Source of the DNA: Apricaphanius iberus
Taxonomy: Eukaryota > Chordata > Actinopteri > Cyprinodontiformes > Aphaniidae
Length of the DNA stretch: 64,000 nt
NCBI GenBank assembly: GCA_028564705.1
Contig: JAPXFQ010000494.1
Location: 186,001 to 250,000, forward strand
Direction: 5' to 3'
The position numbers and the translations under genes are program-made. Below are positions 61,001 to 64,000 of this stretch, in pieces. The notes below the pieces were generated by a model, which ran no database searches, was not told the origin of the DNA, and worked only from the letters and a program-made list of their open reading frames with translations. How positions within the stretch are numbered: position 1 is the stretch's first letter; the number at the start of each line of letters is the position of its first letter.

Positions 61001-63915
61001 TTCCTTTGGTGTGTTTGTAGGTGCGGAAGGAGCTAGCCGCAGTGCTGGTGTTTGAATCCCACGTTAAGTCAGGAACAGTCTGTAAGTGATTCTTTACTGA
61101 CATTATCACTCATACAGGCCCTTAGGTCCTACAGAGGGAACTGGATAATTAATTATTGTTGACATATGTGGGATTATGCGTCTGCACTTCTTTTCAGATT
61201 TGCTAACTAATTTAGCAAATGTGGAGCTACACTGAAATGTGTTTGTTTATCAGAGGCATGTAAGTCTTATTATTCGGGGCTTTGGTTGATTTATTTGAAT
61301 AATTATGTTATTAGGGTTGAATTATTATACGATATAGGCCTACAACTTTACCGATTTTTAAAACAAAAACTGGTTGTAGAAGGTTATTTTTTCTGTATTT
61401 TCTCCAATCCACAAAGGTTATAAATTATACACACAAACTCAAATTTGCTGCATTGCCGTCCAAATTAATTAATGTAGGCTTTCCAATCACAACTATAGCT
61501 ACATATATTCTAACACTGAGTCCTGCAGATTGTTTCTACAAACATTTACGAAGGAGTGAATTAGTCTCGTCACCTCAGCCGATACAAAACCTTCAGAATG
61601 ACTTGAAACTGAGACTGCAACCTAGGTTTTGCTGCCCAACATCAATGTTTGACCTAAGAAATGCACTTCTGAAAAAATTGTTAAAGAAATCACCCAAACA
61701 CTGACCTAAATCTTGTGGAGAACCTTCCCAGAAAAATGAAAGCTTTTTAAAATATATTTTAAGGCCTATGGATTAAGAATAGGATTTCACTTATTCACAT
61801 CCAAGCGCACTTTACCAAGTTGGGGACTTTGAACCAAAATGGTGGTGTTTTTCACTGTGCTTTATCAGAAACCAGAGAACTAATTTAAAATATTTGGTTT
61901 TAGTGCTGAGTTAATGAGATAGTCCACAGATTTTGAGGCAGTGCCAATAAAAAGCCCATTCTAAAAGTTTTAATCCTATAATTTAGCCACACTTCTCCAG
62001 CTAAAGCAACTAAAGTGCAATTATTCCAGAATAAAGGTTACTTAAACTCCTTGCTAGAACATTAGTATTTTTCTCTATTTTTATGTTGTTTACATTCATG
62101 ACACAAACTGAAGGAACATACTGAGATATTTGTTTCTTTTTACCAGCACTACTGTTTTGGAGAAGACTCCTGTCTTCACAGCATTCATGTCCATGCTCTT
62201 TCAACATACAAAAATGTTAAACATTCAGACTCTTTTGCCTTTATTCATTTTCCTCTTCACTAAAGCCTATGTTTTTTTCTCCCTTCACTGCCTACCTACT
62301 CATGATGGTGAAAGTTATTACAGCATATAATAGGAAAGGTGCTATGTAAGCATGGTTGTCATAGTAATTCATTGACAACGAGGGGTGTAGCTTAACCATC
62401 TTTGTGCTGACCGTGTTTTGTTGTGGCTTAGTGTTCAGTCAGGGGGATAAAGGCACCTCCTGGTACATCATCTGGAAAGGCTCAGTCAACGTGATCACAC
62501 ATGGAAAGGTAACCTTGAAAACGGCTTTCAAGTTCATTCAAATTTTGATCTGATTCTCACTTATTGAAAGATTTGTCATGGAAATGTGACCGGTGTTCAA
62601 ACAGGGCATTGTGACAACTCTGCATGAGGGGGAGGACTTTGGACAACTAGCTTTGCTGAATGATGCCCCACGTGCCGCCACCATCATCTTGAGAGAGGAT
62701 AACTGCCACTTCCTGCGTGTTGATAAACAGGATTTCATACGAATCCTCAAGGTATGTCTGACACCCTCATAACGTCACGAAGGCACCATGACCTACATGC
62801 TTATTGTTACACACACAAACAAAACTGTAACTTACTGCTCTGTTCTCCAGGATGTGGAGGCTAACACGGTGCGACTGGAGGAGCATGGGAAGACTGTCCT
62901 TGTGTTGGAGAAGAGTGCAGACTGCAATGGGCAAGGGGGAGCTGCATCCAACAACAAGTGAGCCACACTCAAATCTTCATTTTTTCCGAAATCATCTATT
63001 TTTAATATTTTTCTCAAATTTATACTTATCCAGCAGTGTTCCCTAGTAGTTGCATTGAAGAAATTAATTATTTTAAAAAGATTTGATTCTGAATTTTAAA
63101 ACCGTAACAAGATTCTGATTAGCCACAAGGTAGCACAATCTTGCAGTGCAAGGAATAAAAGAAGTTTACTTTCTTTCCTTTTTGTTTCAGATACACAGTT
63201 ATGTCGGGAACGCCTGAAAAAATCCTGGAACATCTACTGGACACATTAAAGCTGGATTCCAATGGAAACGATCCTATAGGTGAGGAGCAAGCAGACACAT
63301 CCCTATGTTTTTCCTTGAGTGATTCCAGATGCTTAGATACAGATGGCTAATTGATCGACTTATGCCTTTCTCCCCTTAGATCCCTGTGTGAGCGACTTCC
63401 TGCTCACGCATAAAGTCTTCATGCCGTCCAGCCAGCTGTGCTCAGCTCTGCAGCATCAATATCCTGATCACTCTTTTCAATTTACTCACACTCAACATCA
63501 TGTTCTATCAGAAAATGATTGCTAGTGTCAAACAGCCTTGTTAACAATGGGTTTTTTTTTGCGTTAGAAACTTAACCATCATTGCACTTACCAGGCAGTG
63601 TTGTCTGAAGGCTCAGATCAGGAGAAGACTGCTTATATCTTCAACACCAAACAGAAGGTAGTGAAGCTGATTGCCCAGTGGGTGGCACTGTACGGCCTTC
63701 TGCTGAAAGAAGACCCAGACGTTGGGGACTTTCTGGAGGTGAGATATCAGACTTCATTGAATACAGTTTGAAATACGAATCTGTTTTTGATGAGTTTTAA
63801 TACTTTAATATTTTTTTGTTCTTTGCTCAAACAGGGACTGAAGAAGGAGGTTGCAGCTGATTACCGTTTGTCCAGCATCCTGAAGGAGCAGTTTAGGGAA
63901 AGAAGAAGAACAAAA
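40012..63915 (+). CDS. rapgef3: Rap guanine nucleotide exchange factor 3 (EPAC1), 5' part
   Basis: EPAC1 is a cAMP-activated exchange factor that loads GTP on Rap1/Rap2. Fourteen coding exons are visible: 40012-40095, 46127-46171, 57462-57568, 57648-57769, 60437-60614, 60767-60851, 61021-61081, 62432-62508, 62605-62751, 62851-62957, 63191-63279, 63380-63458, 63588-63738 and 63835-63915. Phases join without a break to give 471 residues, matching human EPAC1 almost residue for residue in length. The N-terminus [17 protein letters not shown] corresponds to human [37 protein letters not shown] and [20 protein letters not shown] are EPAC1-like. Gln267 in FGQLAL matches the EPAC1 Gln, where EPAC2 has Lys, and SLC48A1 is the neighbour in human too; both favour rapgef3 over rapgef4. 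The Ras-association and CDC25 catalytic domains lie beyond the window. Donors at 60615 (GTCAGC) and 63916 (GTGTAA) are weak; one intron is AT-AC. Confidence 0.95.
40486..40776. mobile_element. hAT-type MITE, copy 3, exact 8-bp duplication
   Basis: Element 40494-40768 (275 bp) is flanked by CTCATAAT at 40486-40493 and 40769-40776. Ends are TAGGGATGCACTC and AGTGCATCCCTA, with an interior of GGTATCGGTTAAC and CCAGTATTGGTATT phrases. Same family as copies at 19930 and 37722. Confidence 0.85.
40922..40943. repeat. Poly-G run of about 22 bases
   Basis: Uninterrupted G tract inside rapgef3 intron 1. Could form G-quadruplex DNA; its length is also prone to sequencing error. Confidence 0.9.
41076..41810. 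mobile_element. Unclassified DNA element with long inverted arms
   Basis: CATGGGGAGCCTAAGTC (41076-41092) is exactly inverted at 41794-41810. The similarity continues inward for about 120 bp per arm (GGTCCATGGGTCCCC against GGGGACCCACGGG; CGATAAAAGTTATTTTCTG against CAGAAAATAAGTTTTATCG). The 735-bp unit carries a poly-C/poly-A tract in the left arm and no coding frame. Class not determined. Confidence 0.7.
41816..41847. repeat. Perfect 14-bp GC-rich hairpin
   Basis: GGCCCCCGAAAACA, loop AGGC, TGTTTTCGGGGGCC. It lies 6 bp outside the right end of the long-arm element, so it may belong to the target site or to a second element. Confidence 0.9.
43745..43855 (-). repeat. tRNA-like SINE head, minus strand
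   Basis: Read on the minus strand, GTGACTCAGCTGGTAGAGC is a good A-box region and GGGTTTGATCCCAG a B-box region. The spacing and long variable insert do not make a standard cloverleaf, so this is a tRNA-derived SINE or tRNA relic, not a working tRNA gene. Confidence 0.55.
44150..44440. other. Candidate conserved non-coding element in rapgef3 intron 1
   Basis: Repeat-free block with GATATTATCAGCGATCCAATT, GAAATTAATTAG and CTTTATTAAAAG: GATA, CCAAT-like, homeodomain and Cdx/Hox-like cores close together. No coding potential. Regulatory role is a guess from texture. Confidence 0.2.
47845..49164. mobile_element. DNA transposon with GCTAYGTTCACACTRCAGG ends
   Basis: GCTATGTTCACACTACAGG (47845-47863) is inverted as CCTGCAGTGTGAACGTAGC (49146-49164). 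This end sequence is common to hAT-like fish MITEs. The 188-codon minus-strand frame inside has no recognised transposase motif. No clear duplication at the flanks. Confidence 0.65.
49165..49690 (+). mobile_element. Tc1-like relic
   Basis: Encodes degraded [13 protein letters not shown], then [12 protein letters not shown] across 49310-49430, the transposase catalytic middle, preceded by a region resembling ATGCAACAAAGACTGAGG. Stops present; ends not located. Confidence 0.55.
50126..51470. mobile_element. piggyBac-like non-autonomous element
   Basis: Inverted ends CCCCTTAAGCCC (50130) and GGACTTAAGGGG (to 51466) are flanked by TTAG and TTAA, close to the TTAA duplication of piggyBac. Internal DNA includes a fragment CAGAATCAGCTTTAATGGCC (50490-50510) that belongs to another dispersed repeat. 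No transposase. Confidence 0.6.
51895..52185. repeat. Dispersed fish repeat, 'GTACACCCTGGACAGG' family
   Basis: Begins with CATCCATCCATTTTGTATA and carries GAGGCAGGGTACACATTGAAC, CATCACAGGGCAACA and GACTGATTAACCTAA, relatives of the 36715-36960 copy. Confidence 0.6.
53270..54165 (-). mobile_element. L2-like LINE, 3' part, minus strand
   Basis: Read on the minus strand: [62 protein letters not shown] and [21 protein letters not shown]. These are the RT thumb and C-terminus of an L2-like element. The 3' end near 53275 reads CCTTGCCTTGCC as in L2-type tails. Multiple frameshifts. Confidence 0.8.
56421..56771 (+). pseudogene. hAT transposase C-terminal (dimerisation) relic
   Basis: The frame encodes [20 protein letters not shown], then [20 protein letters not shown] and [12 protein letters not shown]. 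This order matches the hAT C-terminal dimerisation domain (P..S...E+.FS....K.R..L....+..L). Only the last part of a transposase is present, with no catalytic region, so it is a fragment, inserted within a Tc1-like relic in rapgef3 intron 2. The open frame covers 116 codons but starts outside the recognisable region. Confidence 0.55.
56464..56510. repeat. 22-bp near-perfect hairpin, 3-base loop
   Basis: The left arm begins AAGTGACCAGAATCTC and ends GAACG (56464-56485); loop AAC; the right arm (56489-56510) is its inverse with one mismatch. It overlaps the frame of the hAT-like relic. Confidence 0.9.
58281..58461. repeat. Dispersed MITE-like repeat
   Basis: Opens with GTGTTCCCCTACCCAGGTTTT and closes with AAAACCTGCAGGGCAGTGTGG, an inverted arrangement typical of a short hAT-like fish repeat. 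Confidence 0.45.
58662..59212. mobile_element. MITE with GGCCATGTCCACACGTAGCC ends
   Basis: GGCCATGTCCACACGTAGCC (58662-58681) is inverted as GGCTACGTGTGGAAAGGGCC (59193-59212). Internal copies of the same motif (CCACACGTAACCGG, GGTTACGTGTGGATG) give subterminal repeats. No coding frame; hAT-like by end sequence. Confidence 0.7.
60767..62957 (+). other. rapgef3: rapgef3 exons 6-10: cyclic-nucleotide-binding domain
   Basis: Exons 60767-60851, 61021-61081, 62432-62508, 62605-62751 and 62851-62957 encode residues 179-338. The fold runs from [18 protein letters not shown] through [14 protein letters not shown] to the phosphate-binding cassette [14 protein letters not shown] (Arg276 should hold the cAMP phosphate) and the hinge [20 protein letters not shown]. 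All signature residues are present, so cAMP binding should be intact. A Tc1-like relic lies in the intron at 61500-61850. Confidence 0.92.
61500..61850 (+). mobile_element. Tc1-like relic in a rapgef3 intron
   Basis: Conserves the C-terminal transposase tract around TGTTTGACCTAAGAAATGC and CTTGTGGAGAACCTTCCCAG, then GGCCTATGGATTAAGAATAGG near the end. Same family as 13985-14480. Confidence 0.6.
63191..63915 (+). other. rapgef3: rapgef3 exons 11-14: REM domain (partial)
   Basis: Exons 63191-63279, 63380-63458, 63588-63738 and 63835-63915 encode residues 338-471. The Ras-exchanger motif domain starts at [19 protein letters not shown] and continues through [38 protein letters not shown] and [19 protein letters not shown]. 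The last visible exon ends [12 protein letters not shown] before a GTGTAA that is either a weak donor or Val-stop. Confidence 0.9.
63459..63587 (+). other. rapgef3: U12-type AT-AC intron in rapgef3
   Basis: The 129-bp intron begins ATATCCTG and ends GCAC. A U12-like branch site CTTAAC (63571-63576) lies 12 bases before the terminal AC. Splicing this way joins CA to TTACCAG and gives [19 protein letters not shown], which aligns gap-free to human LHHFHVEPAGGSEQERSTY. No GT-AG choice nearby preserves both frame and length. Confidence 0.85.
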
Positions 63916-64000
63916 GTGTAAACACTGTCTCTGCATTTCTGCAGTTTTGGCACAAATGTAAGTTTATGAATATGAATATTATCAATCACTTTTTTCCTCT

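Overview
The window is vertebrate nuclear DNA, almost certainly from a ray-finned (teleost) fish. Genes are split by GT-AG introns. The two recognisable genes are vertebrate orthologues, and the intergenic DNA is packed with families typical of teleosts: RTE/Rex3-like and L2-like LINEs, Tc1-like relics, hAT, piggyBac and Harbinger-like elements, tRNA-derived SINEs and long GATA microsatellites. The species cannot be named from sequence alone.

Two real protein genes are supported. (1) slc48a1 (HRG1 haem transporter) lies on the minus strand at 21020-22880, with three coding exons and a 144-residue product. (2) rapgef3 (EPAC1, cAMP-activated Rap exchange factor) lies on the plus strand. Its 14 coding exons run from 40012 to 63915 and encode 471 residues (N-terminus, DEP, cyclic-nucleotide-binding domain and REM). 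The catalytic half lies beyond the right edge. The two genes are head to head, as SLC48A1 and RAPGEF3 are on human chromosome 12, which supports both calls. Nothing shows that they act together.

Layout: 1-20 kb is intergenic and repeat-rich, with an ACGTC-rich CACTA-like element, a Harbinger relic, a piggyBac-like element carrying a MITE, Tc1 and LINE relics, and a few clean AT-rich blocks that look like conserved non-coding DNA. 20-23 kb is slc48a1. 23-29 kb holds two RTE-type LINEs, one with a perfect 12-bp target duplication. 29-40 kb is the upstream region of rapgef3: a probable distal non-coding exon (to 29156), a probable alternative first coding exon (36568-36653), and a CpG-rich proximal promoter and first exon near 40.0 kb. 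A 49-codon minus-strand ORF lies just upstream of that exon. 40-57 kb is two long, repeat-filled rapgef3 introns; 57-64 kb is the compact exon cluster.

The most interesting observations are: an apparent U12-type AT-AC intron (63459-63587) inside the REM region of rapgef3; two alternative rapgef3 N-termini in the same splice phase; an unrecognised conserved-looking micro-ORF divergent from the rapgef3 promoter; a 2.3-kb element built of ACGTC subterminal repeats; a hAT MITE family with two exact 8-bp target duplications; a 735-bp element with long inverted arms next to a perfect 14-bp hairpin; and a 22-bp near-perfect hairpin in a transposon relic. I found no CRISPR array, functional RNA gene, virus or prokaryotic operon.
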